A stretch of DNA of 64,000 nucleotides from Dryomyza anilis (Eukaryota > Arthropoda > Insecta > Diptera > Dryomyzidae): the NCBI GenBank assembly GCA_951804985.1, contig OX638132.1, positions 12,939,529-13,003,528 on the forward strand, read 5' to 3'. The first letter of the stretch is position 1. Every line of letters begins with the position of its first letter. The notes below the pieces were generated by a model. It searched no databases. It was not told where the DNA came from and saw nothing but the letters and a program-made list of their open reading frames with translations. The translations under genes and the position numbers were made by a program. Positions 1-11,370 of the stretch are shown one piece after another.

Positions 1-205
1 AAAAAGTAAGAAGAATTTGTAACTCAACCTTAAAACAGCGCAAACAAAAAGGGACTGGCACAAAGTCACAAAGAAAGTGGAGAAAAAAAACAATTGAGAC
101 CTATGTAAATTTTATAATTCATTTTTTGCTACTGCCTAGGTTAGAAAAAAACTTTTAAGAGGAAAGTCAACAATACTGGATATACGATGCAATTCATTTG
201 CTTAA
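1..205 (+). repeat. Diverged local repeat unit, copy 1 (partial)
   Basis: This stretch resembles parts of 2570-2965 and 3165-3545. Shared landmarks are a 'TGAGACCTA.GTAAAT' block, an 'AAGAGGAA.GTCAACAA' block and a 'TACGATG.AATTCATTTG' block. Identity is low and there are indels, so the duplication is old. I see no coding potential. It may be part of a larger repeat that begins before the window. Confidence 0.4.
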
Positions 206-264
206 ATTTCTACGACATCGAATTTCATTTAAAACGTTTTCTTATATATAATTTATAAAAATAC

Positions 265-455
265 ATATATCGATACCTTACAGTCAAAACATCGAACCAA
301 CATTTTGGGAATTTTTGTTTAATTGCAGTTTTGAAAACGTATTTATGAGTAGAATGTCCCTGCAAAGTCATATTTTTTAATTTCGGGATCAAATATGAAA
401 TAAAGCCAAATAACACTTATTGTCGTAACTAGATTTTTGAAAAATGTTGAATACG
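265..455 (+). repeat. Dispersed repeat related to 40715-40915
   Basis: The stretch containing 'ACATCGAACCAACATTTT', 'ATTGCAGTTTTG.AAACGT' and 'AATAAAGCCAAATAACACNTATT' recurs in reverse complement at 40715-40915. This looks like a short non-autonomous element of about 200 bp. Ends and target duplication were not resolved, and no ORF is supported. Confidence 0.5.
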
Positions 456-519
456 ATACAAGTTTTAATTATTTTAATAAAATTCTGTGCCATAAACTCA
501 ATATTTAAGACACATAATA

Positions 520-775
520 TCGTCGTTGTAGAACGAAAAGTCACCAAATACATTTTTATGAAAAACTTAAATTTCGATTTTGTTGATTAATATAATAAAA
601 AGTTATTGTTGCATTTTTAAAGTTGAGACATCAATTGATAGATGTACATTTTATTTATCATGTGATAAAAATTTGTGATCATCAACTAAAATTTGACAGT
701 TATATAAAGATTTTAGTAAATGAATATTTGGAATTTTGAAAATGTATTTGGTGACTTTTCATTCTACAGCGACGA
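520..775. mobile_element. TA-flanked MITE with ~40-bp terminal inverted repeats (TCGTCGTTG type), copy 1
   Basis: The left end TCGTCGTTGTAGAACGAAAA and the reverse complement of the right end (TCGTCGCTGTAGAATGAAAA) match over about 40 bp. Both ends sit against a TA dinucleotide. The 256-bp length without coding capacity fits a non-autonomous DNA transposon. A second copy lies at 53087-53336. The TA flank is typical of Tc1/mariner-type target duplications; the superfamily assignment is inference. Confidence 0.8.
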
Positions 776-1179
776 TATTTTTGTAGATACATACGGAATA
801 TTTTATATCAGAATTATCACATAGTTTTACTATTTCTGTTACTTCAAGTATTTTTAACTCCTTTTATGGTAATGGTAGAAAATCAAAAAATATGAGTATT
901 TGTAGAGAATATACCCAACTTAAAGCAAAAATATAAAATTTAAATTAAAATGTACATTCCATGCATTTATCATCAAAGTGAAATACTGACCAATGCATTA
1001 AACATGTGCAAAACATATTCTTATATGTGCTATTTCCCTATTGTCGTTTACCGAAATTCAGAATACAAAACCGTTTTTTTTTATAAGACGTTGTTACCTT
1101 AGAATCGTATGTAGTACAATTGAAATATGTTTCAAAATAAAGGCAAAACATAGTAACTACAATTTTATTCAAAAACTTC
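776..1179. other. Unassigned AT-rich DNA
   Basis: No gene, RNA or clear repeat is visible. The ORF-like stretch at 1041-1268 runs into the SINE and has no support. Confidence 0.5.
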
Positions 1180-1324
1180 TGAACTGCGATCCGAAAGGTT
1201 CCAGATTAAAGCCTGTACTGGGGCTAACAACATATTTTAATAGAAACAGTGCTACCTCTCGGCAGTAAATGGCAAACCAGAGTATTAAACTGTGGGCCCC
1301 ACCACTTTGAGTACAAATATAATA
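1180..1324 (+). repeat. tRNA-derived SINE, 5' part of interrupted copy
   Basis: The sequence follows the SINE consensus from the anticodon-like region ('CTGCGATCCGAAAGG') through the degenerate B-box ('AGATTAAAGCCTG'), the 'GGGGCTAACAACAT' block and 'CACTTTGAGTACAAATATAATA'. The A-box part is missing. It stops at 1324, where the foldback element begins, and resumes at 2484. Confidence 0.75.
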
Positions 1325-2483
1325 CAGAGATCGGAAATGCCCGTGTACGTGCGCCCGCACATGCCCCTTTCTTCATACACTGACGAGCAAATTTGTTTTA
1401 CGCAGACACTGCACTCGGGCATCACATTTTTTTACAACACATCCCGTCGCAACGAGTGATGCTTTGTATTATTCTCGGTACCTGCCCTCGTGCGGGCTAC
1501 GAAACTAAAAACTGCAGCCCGCGCAGACGTGGAATGAGAAAATAGAGAAGCATATCGCGCAAGTGCTATGGTATTTATTTCGCGGGGCAACTCCGTGCAA
1601 CAGCAAAACAGACTGCCCCTGGCAGCACGCGCATTTTTCACAGCCAGTAAATTTTATTGGCACTGTTTTACTAGACTGCGCAATGTTTTAATATTTTTTA
1701 TATAAAACTATTGATAATACAGACAAGTTTGGCAATAATCAAATACACTTTTAATCGCAGTTTTGTTTTGGTTTATAAAAATTGTATCTTTTAATTGTTC
1801 GTTGAACAGAAAAATAAATTTAACATGAAATCTTAATCAACATTTTTATTCAAATACAAAAATTATTATGTGCAAAAATCTATTTTAATAAAAAATCTAC
1901 ATGATAGGCTTCGAAAAATAATGTATATCCTCATTTGTAAAAATGTACACTAAGTTTAAACTTGCACTGAAAAACTAGTACTAAATTATACAATTTTTAT
2001 AAACCAAATTAAAACTTCGATTAAAGGTGTATTTGAGTATTGCCAAACTTTTCTGTATTAACGATAGTTTTATTTAAAAATTATTAAAACATTGCGCAGT
2101 ATATTATAACAGTTCCGTACTCTTGCGCCACATAAGAATGTCATACAAGAAAAAATTAACTGGCTGTGAAAAATTGCCCCGCGTGCTGCCCGGGGCAGTC
2201 GGTTTTCGCTGTTGCACGGAGTTGCCCCGCAACCATAGCACGCGCAAGTACCATAGCACTTGCGCGATATGTTTCTCTATTTTCTCATTCCACGTCTGCG
2301 CGGTCTGCAGTTTTTAGTTTCATAGCCCGCACGAGGGCAGGTACCGAGAATAGAGCAAAGCATCACTCGTTGCGACGGGATGTGTTGGAAAAAAAAATGT
2401 GGTGCCCGAGTGCAGAGTATGCGTAAACAAATTTGCTTCTCATTTACTTAAGGGCGCGGGCGTGCGTGCAAATCCGAACTCTG
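1325..2483. mobile_element. hAT-like foldback element inserted in a SINE
   Basis: The left end CAGAGATCGGAAATGC and the right end (reverse complement CAGAGTTCGGATTTGC) form inverted termini. The arms stay inverted and similar for several hundred bases: 1325-1800 pairs with 1985-2483, including the GC-rich part with 'CGCAACGAGTGATGCTTTG' and 'GAGGGCAGGTACCGAGAATA'. TATAATA is duplicated on both sides (1318-1324, 2484-2490), a 7-bp direct repeat that may derive from an 8-bp duplication. The CAGAG start plus 7-8 bp duplication suggests hAT. No transposase is present; short ORFs in the arms are by-products of the inverted repeat. Confidence 0.8.
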
Positions 2484-2560
2484 TATAATACGTACAGCTC
2501 AAAATGATGAGAGAACTCGGCCTAAGTTATTATAGAACTGTAGCGTCAAATTATTATTAA
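2484..2560 (+). repeat. tRNA-derived SINE, 3' part of interrupted copy
   Basis: This continues the SINE from 'TACAGCTCAAAATGATGAGAG' through 'CTCGGCCTAAGTT' and 'ACTGTAGCGTCAAA' to an ATTATTATT tail. Together with 1180-1324 it restores the usual SINE order, so the 1325-2483 element is an insertion. Confidence 0.75.
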
Positions 2561-2569
2561 TTGTACTGT

Positions 2570-2965
2570 AAACACGTTTCCCACTTTGGACGCGTACAGA
2601 ACACGCGACCCGATAATAAATACCGATGCTATTCCAAATTGGGACAGACCTCTTTAAGGCTACAAGGGATCAACACCGTTTAACACACACAACAAGTCGA
2701 CGACATGCTACACTAAACAATAAATCTTTGACGTAAAAATACCTTTGAAATGGAAATGAGTTGTGTTTAAAAAATCAAAAGAATTTGAAAACACAAACAA
2801 TGTACGAACTGAGGAGATAGAAAAAAAAAACGTTTGAGACCTAGGTAAATGTTCTAGCTCGTCCTCTTCGACGTCATGTCTTGTGAAACAAAAACCTTCA
2901 AGAGGAACGTCAACAAATCTTGTTCTACGATGTAATTCATTTTTGTAAACTTTTACAATGTATGG
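2570..2965 (+). repeat. Diverged local repeat unit, copy 2
   Basis: It aligns with 3165-3545: 'CACGCGACC.GA', 'ATTCCAAA.TGGGAC.GACCTCTT', 'CACCGTTTAACACACA', 'ACAATAAATCTTTGA' and 'CTTGTTCTACGA' occur in the same order in both. The unit is roughly 400 bp and the copies start about 590 bp apart. Origin (old LTR, satellite or segmental duplication) is unresolved. Confidence 0.6.
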
Positions 2966-3164
2966 ATTTAGCACTATTGAAGAGATGTACGTGAAATTTA
3001 TAAATTCATGGAAATCATCATATATTCATTTAAAAAAATAGAAATAAATATATATTTTTTAATATTATAAAATTTGAAGCAGTAATTTGAATGTATAATA
3101 AGCATATTCAATCTTAACATAATAAAACTTAGGGAACTGTCAGGTTTATTACACCGAACTTTTG

Positions 3165-3545
3165 ACTTGTTTCCCTTTTTGAACACGTATAAGACACGCG
3201 ACCTGACAATTAATACTGTCTCCATTCCAAAATGGGACTGACCTCTTAAAGGATATAAAGGATCAAGACACCGTTTAACACACAACAAGTTGACGACATA
3301 ATATACGGAACAATAAATCTTTGAAGATCAAAAAAAAAAAAAAAACCTTGGGAATGAAAACGAGTTTTGTCTTTGAGCTTATTAAAAATGCAAAAGACCA
3401 GAACTTGAAATTTAATACAACACAAACAATAAAACTGAGGGAACTGAGGAAAAAAACCGTTTTCTATTTCATCATAAAACATTTAAGCATTCTCGAGAAA
3501 AGCCAACAACCCTTGTTCTACGACTGCATCCTTTGACAAACGACG
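3165..3545 (+). repeat. Diverged local repeat unit, copy 3
   Basis: This is a direct copy of 2570-2965 with landmarks in the same order, an inserted A-tract near 3330-3346 and many substitutions. The ORFs on both strands here reflect low complexity, not coding. Confidence 0.6.
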
Positions 3546-4203
3546 GCTGTGGCAAAGAAATATTTGAAATACATGCATTACAAACAGGAAGAAAATGCTT
3601 CCTTCGTGTCTGGGTAAAATCACGAAAAAGAAAAGAACACAAAACTGCCAAAAATCAAAAAAAAAAGTGTTGTCTATAAGTTAAGAATTTCTAAAAAGGG
3701 TTGTTACCTATTTGCTGTACCCATACCCAGCATGTCTGGCAATAGTTCTGTTTGTCTTTTTTAGGGATTTAAATTGAATTCTATATGTGGCATTATTTGG
3801 CTCTTCTGTGGCATCAAATTCATATAAATTATATTTTGAATTTTAATCGTAGGTGGAGTATACAGTAAGGAGTAGACGTTTGTGTTAGAAATTTATTGAA
3901 TTATCATGGTAATAGTTCATAACAACTATATTTCAATTAAGCATATATAGTGTGTGGGACAAAAGTATACAGGGGCGGTCAAAGGAAGGCCGGAAAATGT
4001 ATCGTGTGGTTTAGTTTTTAAATTCTTATATTAAACTTAACAAAATTATGTATTTAATGCATTCATTTATGTTTTAGAATCCTTGAGACTGTGGGTCCTA
4101 ATATATGACAAATTTAAAATAAATTAAATTTAAATTAAAAAATAAAAAATCGTGATGAATACACTATAATTTCAATTTGGTTTAATTGGTTGTAATAAAC
4201 TTT
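3546..4203. other. Unassigned AT-rich DNA
   Basis: I see no gene or clear repeat. A-rich and TA-rich stretches dominate. Confidence 0.5.
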
Positions 4204-4825
4204 GGGTCGGTTTTACACAAGTAGTTTAACTCGATTTGTGGGTTAAACGTAGTCTAATCTCATAATTCAGTTTTACAATGACTTCAATTCCTCGTTTAAT
4301 GTTAGTTTAAACGTCTTTTGTAGGTAGTTTAAACGTCTTATGTTGGTCGTTTAAACTTCGTTTTAAATGTTAATGTTTTTGACAGATGATTTCCACAGGT
4401 AGGAACGTTTAAACTTCGTTTTAAATTTTAATAATTTTGACAGATGATTTCCTTAAATATGAAAACAGTCCGACTGCCTATTTGCGTTCTGTATATTTTC
4501 TTATATTTCAGGACTGTAAAAATCTGTCCCCTCGCATGTACTATGTTGCTCGATCCTTTGTTTCTATATCATATTTAATTAATTATATTATTCAAAATCT
4601 GTTTTCAATTTATTGCTTTACAAAAGGTTTGCATACAATTATTAGCTGCTCCAAATGATAACAAATAATAATTAATTCGTTGACATTTACCAGTAATGTC
4701 ATATTAAACTGAGTTGAACTCGGTTCATTTTTAACTTTCACAGTAAAACTGTTTTCAGAGTTGAGAAGAGACGTTTAATTAAACCAACGTTAAACTAGGT
4801 TAACACTAACATTGTAAAACCGGCC
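4204..4825. mobile_element. Possible MITE with GGYCGGTTTTACA ends and an internal 58-bp duplication
   Basis: The left end has GGTCGGTTTTACA followed by TAGTTTAAC; the right end reads as GGCCGGTTTTACA followed by TAGTGTTAAC in reverse complement. About 47 bp starting at 4348 ('CGTTTAAACTTCGTTTTAAA' to 'GACAGATGATTTCC') recur at 4406, a direct duplication with a 58-bp period. 'GTTTAAACGTCTT' also recurs around 4309-4340. No target duplication was found, so the ends are approximate. Confidence 0.5.
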
Positions 4826-5240
4826 ATGAATAGTTCAAAAATTTTATTTTCAGACATTTTACTAATTTGCGAAATTTTTCTAACCCAATTATGCATGAGT
4901 GATATATTTTGTGTTCGACTATTAATTCGGATAACTATTAAAGGCGTTCCGAAAATAATGTAATTCGGAGAAAACGTTACGTGAGAATTTATGGCGAAAA
5001 TTCTGCCATGCCATAACGTTTGAGACTTCTGAAAGATTTGTCAAAATATATAATTAAAAATAAACAATGCCATAAATTATCGCTAGTATTACTTTTTTTC
5101 TAGGTTTAATTCCGACAGGAATTAAAGGTTTATAACAAAACGGATTAAAGTTTTTAATAGAAAAAATAGTATGAAAGGTTAGGGCACCTGGGAAATTTAG
5201 AAATAAGGTAATTTTAATAGTTAGTATAATGAACTTAAAA
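4826..5240. other. Unassigned AT-rich DNA
   Basis: I see nothing recognisable before the SINE tail at 5241. Confidence 0.5.
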
Positions 5241-5545
5241 TAATAATAATTTGGCGCTACAGTCCTATAAGAACTTAGGCAGAGCTCTCTCACCATTTTG
5301 AGCTGTGCGTGTTATATTTGTACTCAATGTGGTGGGACCTATAGTTTATTGCCGAATCCGAACGGCGGGTGAGAGCTTTTCATAGGCAATTTTTTGCTCT
5401 CGTATGTTTACCATTTACTGCCGAGAGGTTGCGCGGTATAGAAAAATGTTTCTATGAAAAGATGTTGTTAGCCCCAGTCCAGGCTTGAACCGGGGACCTT
5501 TCGGTTCGCAGTACAACGCACTAACCACTGAGCTACCGCGCCTAC
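5241..5545 (-). repeat. tRNA-derived SINE, near full length
   Basis: Read on the minus strand, this has the A-box (TAGCTCAGTGGTTAGTGCG), B-box (GGTTCAAGCCTGG), the 'GGGGCTAACAACATC' body and a (ATT)n tail at 5241-5252. A-box and B-box are RNA polymerase III internal promoter elements. 'AATGAACTTAAAAT' before the tail resembles 'AATGAACTTATAAT' about 11 bases beyond the head, a possible imperfect target duplication. Confidence 0.85.
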
Positions 5546-5931
5546 ATGAAATTTGAAATGAACTTATAATTTAATTCTATCATTTTCAGTTTTGATTCAA
5601 ACCATCCGTGTTACGCGTGAAGGGTATATTCAGTTAGATACGGAGCACCTTTTGTAACACCCAGAAGGAAGCATATTCGGAATGCAAAAGTATATATATT
5701 CTCGACCAGCATGACCTGAGTCGATTTAGCGATAAAAACTAGAAAAACAATAATAGCTAAATCAATGAAACTCCTAATTTAGATTACTAATTTAGATTAT
5801 ACCGAAGCTGTATGAGCAATAAAATGGTCGGTCCATTGTGACCTGTGAACCGACCACTTATGTTCAAATATCTCATACAAAACTTACTTGTACGTTTTTG
5901 GTCAAATTTATATTGAGTTTTTGCTCAAATA

Positions 5932-6826
5932 TAGGGGAGACCGGTGCTAAGTCGACACTTTTTTTCAATGCTAATTTTGACCAACATATCAATGACATAG
6001 GACAAAAATAATAACACAGTTGGATAGATTGATTCATTAGCTAAAAATATTCCATAAGATGTAAAGATCTACAATATTTAGTTTCCACGAAACAAATGCA
6101 AATGCGACGCAACCTCAAACCTGGTTCTAAAAATAGGCTGGGGTAAAGTCGACACTACCCACTTTTTCCGCGAATACACATTTTTGTTGATGTCTTTCAA
6201 ATTGATTGAATTATATATTCCAAGATAAAACTATTCGTGCTTTTTTATTCTGGTCCCGCGAAATTGTTTGAGCATTATTCATATTATTCACATTTTATCT
6301 ATTTTTTGAAATAACTTCTTAAATCAATGTCAAATGATTGACAAGTCTCCTTATATTGTAAGAATGGACTATTTTGGAAAACTCATAGAACAAAAAGTTT
6401 CATAAATTATATTTTCGCGGAATCTACTTTGACCGAACGCTTAGGTGTCGACTTTACCCCACGAGACTTTGTCTAATATTATCGGCATACAAATTCGAAT
6501 TGAATGGAAAAATAAAATAAAAATCAACACGACATGATAAGTGTACCCCTAACTACATAAAACTCACAACAAAATATATAAATAATCAAAACTTTCATGG
6601 CAAGTACAAGTTTACTGCGTTATCAATATGTAACTTTTGGAGTCAAAAAACACATTTTATTACATAAAAACTGAAGTTCAAACACAAAATGGATTTCTCT
6701 TCTTTGGTAACAGTGGCACCTAATGTTACGTGTACAGTATCAATTTGAAGTTGATCTGCATCGCGTTCGCGATTTAAAGCAAAAGTTAACTTTGCCCCGA
6801 TGTCGACTTAGCTCCGGTCTCCCCTA
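5932..6826. mobile_element. TA-flanked MITE with TAGGGGAGACCGG ends (GTCGACA type)
   Basis: The left end TAGGGGAGACCGGTGCTAAG and the reverse complement of the right end differ by one base over about 25 bp. TA occurs on both sides (5930-5931, 6827-6828). Internal 'GGGGTAAAGTCGACA' near 6140 and its inverse near 6450 repeat the terminal motif. The insertion splits the DINE-1. No transposase is visible. Confidence 0.85.
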
Positions 6827-6906
6827 TAAAAAGAATGTTTTTCCTCGAATTGATTTGTGGTTCCCGGAAATAACAGACATTTGGTTCACCTACACAATTG
6901 AACATA

Positions 6907-7894
6907 TCGTCACTATCATGCCAAAGGGGCGAATGTGCAATTTTTGACATTTGCGTTTTTTTTACATTTTTGAATGCAGTTTATTCTCAAGTATGCTGTA
7001 CCAAATCGCGTATGATTTTATTGATTATTTTTAGCCACAAAAGACAAAACCAAAAGGGCGAATTTGAAAAATTGAAAATCTTGGCATACCAAAAGGGCGA
7101 ATCTTTTCATTTTTTCGCCATAACTTTTTATTGGTATAAGATAAAATAGTGGTGTTAAGACATTTATTATTTGTTTCCATAGCACCTATCGAACTGCATC
7201 ACTGTTTAAAAATATTTTGCCAAACATTTTTTCCTGCAAATAACAAATGGCAAATTAATGTTTAACAAAATATATTTAATTAATGATGCAGATCGATAGG
7301 TGCTTTAAAAACAAACAAAAAATGCCTCTACATCACTATTTTATCTTGTACCATTAAAGAGTTATAGCAAAAAAATTAAAGATTCGTCCTTTTGGCATGA
7401 CAAGATTTTTAATTTTTGCAAATATTGGTGCAAGATATAATAGTCGTGTTCAGGTATTAATTGTTTGTTTTCAAAGCACGTATCGAACTGCATCACTATT
7501 TAAAAATATTTTGCCAAACATTTTTTCCTGCAAATAACAAATGGCAAATTAATGTTTGGCAACATATTTTTAATTAATGATGCAGATCGATAGGTGCTTT
7601 AAAAATAAACAATTAATGCCTCCACATTACTATTTTATTTTGCGCTAATAAAAAGTTATGTTATAAAAAACAAAAATATTTTCGTTTTGATCAGGATATA
7701 GCCTCACAAAATCCGTAGTTATAATTCAGTAGGTTCTCCAAATCTAAAGATATTTTATATACGTTATAATACTTGACGAATAAACTAAATTAACAGAAAA
7801 AATTAAAGAAAATATAATTTTTTATAATTTTTAAAGCACTTCAAACTTTAAAATTTGAAAATGCACATTCGCCCCTTTGGCATGACAGTGACGA
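6907..7894. mobile_element. TA-flanked MITE with TCGTCACT ends and CCAAAAGGGCGAAT repeats
   Basis: The inverted ends match over about 33 bp with one mismatch (TCGTCACTATCATGCCAAAG left). TA flanks both sides. The motif 'CCAAAAGGGCGAAT' recurs inside near 7050 and 7090, and in inverted form near 7385. A palindromic module built on 'AGCACCTATCGAACTGCAT' occurs twice (about 7180-7305 and 7470-7605). Comparison with another DINE-1 shows an empty-site-like sequence across the insertion. Relatives lie at 20165-21079 and 49992-52054. Confidence 0.85.
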
Positions 7895-8007
7895 TATGGG
7901 AAATCAAATGAAAGCAAATTCTTTTGCGATTGTAAGTTTGTAGTTATTTTCAGGATTCGTAAACCTTGGTGTAGTGTAGTGAATTTATAGTCGCTTAGTC
8001 CGACTTT

Positions 8008-9030
8008 CACAACAAATTCACCAACGATCACAATATCCCCAAAAATTTTCCAAAATTTCCCATATCGCACAGTGGTTCAGAATCCCATTCTACCGAATCA
8101 AAATTAAAACCGTCTATATATAACTTACAATTGGTGCTAAATATAGCTTAATATATAGTTTAGACTTCAATACATTTTTTTTGTTACACAACCAGTTAAA
8201 TCCAACGCCCATCCCACCCTATAATGTTAATGAAAATATAGTTTCCGTCTCAGGATAATAATATTTCATACACAGATTCTTTGGATCATTTCATGAAAAA
8301 AATTGTTCTAAAGTAGGAGCTGTATTTGAAACACCCACTGATATACAGGGCGTTTTCAAAATTGTATTTATAAAAGTAGATACTAGCAAATATTTAGTTA
8401 TAACTTCAACAATTTCAATCCCAGAGAAATCATATTACATTCATTTTACAGATAATCGATTGAAATTCAAGGGAACATTTTAATACTGACAAATTCTCTA
8501 AGGAGATATGATATTTTTCTCAACAAAGTAAAAAAAAAAATGACATATATTTTTTTTATTAAATTAGGTTTTATCATATTTTTAGAATACATTTTTTAAT
8601 TTTTTTTTATAATTTGAATTCACCATAAAACATTAAACAAATTCCACATACAACATTTGTATCTAGCACACTCCGTTTTCACCGTAGAGTACTCAAAAAA
8701 TACTTAAAAAGTATAAAACTATCGATAACTTGGAAAATATCGAAAAATCGATAACATATAATTTTTTTTGAAAATAGTTCTAGATTGCTTACTCAAAAAG
8801 AAATTTCTAAATTTAGTACAAAATGCATATTTGACATTTTATTAGATGAGCTCTTTAGAAAACACATGAAAGTCAGGCCCTCTGGTGTTCATATAATTCA
8901 GCGCACGTGTGTTTAAAGTGTAGCACATGAGTTAGACACTGTAACTCTTTCCATTCGCAAATGCTTAGGGCATCGACTCGTACTCTACTCCAGATGCCTT
9001 ATCGCACCACATGTAACTGGCATTTTAGCT
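8008..9030. other. Unassigned AT-rich DNA
   Basis: No gene or clear repeat structure is visible, apart from A/T runs near 8560-8620. Confidence 0.5.
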
Positions 9031-9850
9031 TTGGCTTCAGTAATTTTGTAATTTCCTTGAATTTACAATGAACATGGTACGTGATATCAAAAATGGTACC
9101 TCCTTAAAACCCACGAAACTCGCCGAACAACCTCTGGTCCCCTGCTCTAAAACAATCAAAACTAACAATAAAAGTTTCGGCGTTGCGCAAAGCTAAAGTT
9201 ACACAAAATGGTGCAAATACTTTGGCTAAAGTACATGATGGCCGGACACAAAGCACCGTCGGTGCTTTGGCAAACAAAGCAGAACAAAAAAAAAAAAACA
9301 CAAAAACCCTGAAAAGCTAATGCATCGCACGATTCGTATGGCCCGTAAAGCGGCACAAACGACTAGTGAAAGTCGCAAATATGGCGGCGGGTGGTAGCTG
9401 GTCCTACACAGGACGAGCAAAGGATTATACAGGACAGACAGACAGACACACACACATATTTCTAATATGGCGTCTTTAGTGCGAGTGGCGCACCCTTGCA
9501 ACACCGACAGCAAAACTTTGGTATGCATGAAATGAAAATCCTTGAACGACGTTTAGCAAATGCCCGACAGTGGGGGACTATGTTCCACCAAATATTTCGA
9601 CTATAATTGCAACCCTTCACCAGCAGCATGCTGTGAAAACTATAAAATCTACTTGAAGCATACCACCCAAACCATGGTACGATGGCCGATGCCGGCCAAT
9701 GTGCGTAGCTATTTGCTCAAGGATTCATTTGTTTAATGGACGTTAGTTTAATATTTGTCCGAGCAGCGTGTGTTCCTGTCGTCCACTCTGCACATTTCTA
9801 ACTTTTCCAAATCGACAAATACAAAAGTTTATTTTATATTTAGAATTTTA
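9031..9850. other. Less AT-rich, apparently single-copy segment
   Basis: This has lower AT content and A/C-rich plus-strand composition, with no resemblance to the repeats in the window. Overlapping minus-strand ORFs (9104-9528) reflect base composition; no domain is recognisable. It may be conserved non-coding DNA, but that cannot be judged here. Confidence 0.4.
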
Positions 9851-10582
9851 GAACATTGAGATCCTGTGGCATTTTTGGGGTTCCTGACGTTGTACGTAAC
9901 CCCAGCTGTCGCTGTTGCTGAAATGTCGTCTTTTATGCAGTCATTAAATGTGTTTGTATTTGTTATTATTTTTTTTTTTAAATTTTATTTTAGAAACTTT
10001 TGCTCAAATGTCTCGAGTTTTGTATTATGTTTATTCATCCTTTCTATTCATTAGCATACTATACATGTTCATAATTAGTAAAATTGAAGGACTGTTATTG
10101 CATCACATAGCAGTTGAATAGAATTGCATTTACATGGACTCAAAACAGCAAACAAAGGAGCAAAGGACTAACATTTTTAACCTCTTCTGCTTGAATTTTT
10201 AATTAAAACACTGTTGAAATACAGAGAACTATGCAGACAGATTTAATTACGTGTCATAAAGTTTTAGTGTTATTAAAAATATAATTTTCCGCTAGATATC
10301 GATTGATATTTTTTATCAAAACACAACAGAGTGGAACTTCGATTAGTTAGTCATACTAGTTAGATGTATTCCTATCTTTCTTTGCCTGTAATATTCGCCA
10401 TCTGTTTGTTAATCTACCTGTCTGTCTGTTGAAAGTAACTAAGACAAATTATTCTAGATATTAAGACATTGTGTTCTTAGTTATGAAAATAGCAACTGAG
10501 TTCAATTTTTCTTGATATGCAGAAGTTTTTTTTCCGCATATCATATCGACAGAGACACACGGACTATTAAAAATTATGCACA
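9851..10582. other. Unassigned AT-rich DNA
   Basis: Nothing recognisable; a small 'CTGTCTGT' run near 10421-10430 is too short to assign to a DINE-1. Confidence 0.4.
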
Positions 10583-10682
10583 ATAGCGAATATTACAGAC
10601 AAAGCAAGATCTAAAAAACTACAGTTACCCATGTATGAACTGCCGGACTTGCCAACGTGCCCAATCCAGCCAAACTGGAGCG

Positions 10683-10857
10683 GCCAAGTTTTGGTGAATT
10701 AGTCTTCGCACAAGACTTGGCCAACCTTGGTCTGCCAAGTCTTGGTGAATCAGTCTTCGCACAAGACTCGACCAACCTTGAGCTGCCAAGTCTTGGTTCA
10801 TAAGTCTTCCTCTAAGACTCGGCAAATCTTGAGTAGCCAAGTTCATTAGTCTTTGAT
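10683..10857. repeat. 51-bp minisatellite, ~3.4 units
   Basis: Units begin with 'GCCAAGT' at 10683, 10734, 10785 and 10836. Each has 'AGTCTTCGCACAAGACT' or a variant, itself an imperfect palindrome. The unit length is a multiple of three, which explains a minus-strand ORF with 17-residue repeats; I do not regard that ORF as a gene. Confidence 0.85.
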
Positions 10858-11370
10858 CGGTGCTTTATCTATATACGATAGTACAGTCAAAAATATTCTT
10901 GTGGCCTAACTATAATATATGGAAACCAAATCTATCATATGCTCCTTAAAAAATAAACAAATATTTAGTTTTTTTTTCTAATATTTATTAAACCTTTTCT
11001 AGCATTGGGCCAAACTTTCGACGCCAGTAGTGGCCCCTCGTTATGATCCCGTGGTTAGACCAGATTTGGCTCAGAGTAGAGTACTATTGGCGCAAGTCTA
11101 GCCGCCTTGGTCTAATCGTTTTTTCCTACAGGGGTATACGAACGCGTGTTCATTAAATTTTGTAAAGAAAACAACAACAACAATATTTTTGATATCTAAA
11201 ACATTAACTAAGAAATTATGATCTGTTTATTAAGAATAATTCCACTTAGTTACTTTTTTTGTACCTAAGAAATAAATTTCTGCAAAATAAGAATAATTTC
11301 ACTTAGTTAATTTTTTTGACTACTAGTGTTTCTTCAATTTATGAATTTTCGGTCCATATACTTCTTGATT

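Larger units (their letters stand above)
5619..8007 (+). mobile_element. DINE-1/INE-1 (mini-me) Helentron-like element, interrupted twice
   Basis: It starts with 'GGGTATATTCAG', has the conserved core 'AAGTATATATATTCTCGACC' then 'GCATGACC.GAGTCGATTTAGC', and ends in the hairpin TAGTCGCTTAGTCCGACT near 7986-8007. It follows the copy at 36870-37537 in order when 5930-6828 and 6905-7896 are removed. The removed segments are TA-flanked MITEs. The (GTCY)n microsatellite is nearly absent in this copy. DINE-1 elements are non-coding. Confidence 0.8.

Noticed and set aside
2570..3545. Possible LTR pair
   Set aside because: The two related units lack TG...CA ends, primer-binding site and polypurine tract, and no coding region lies between them.
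6907..7894. CRISPR-like spacing of the CCAAAAGGGCGAAT motif
   Set aside because: Motif copies occur in both orientations at irregular distances inside a MITE, in a eukaryotic context.
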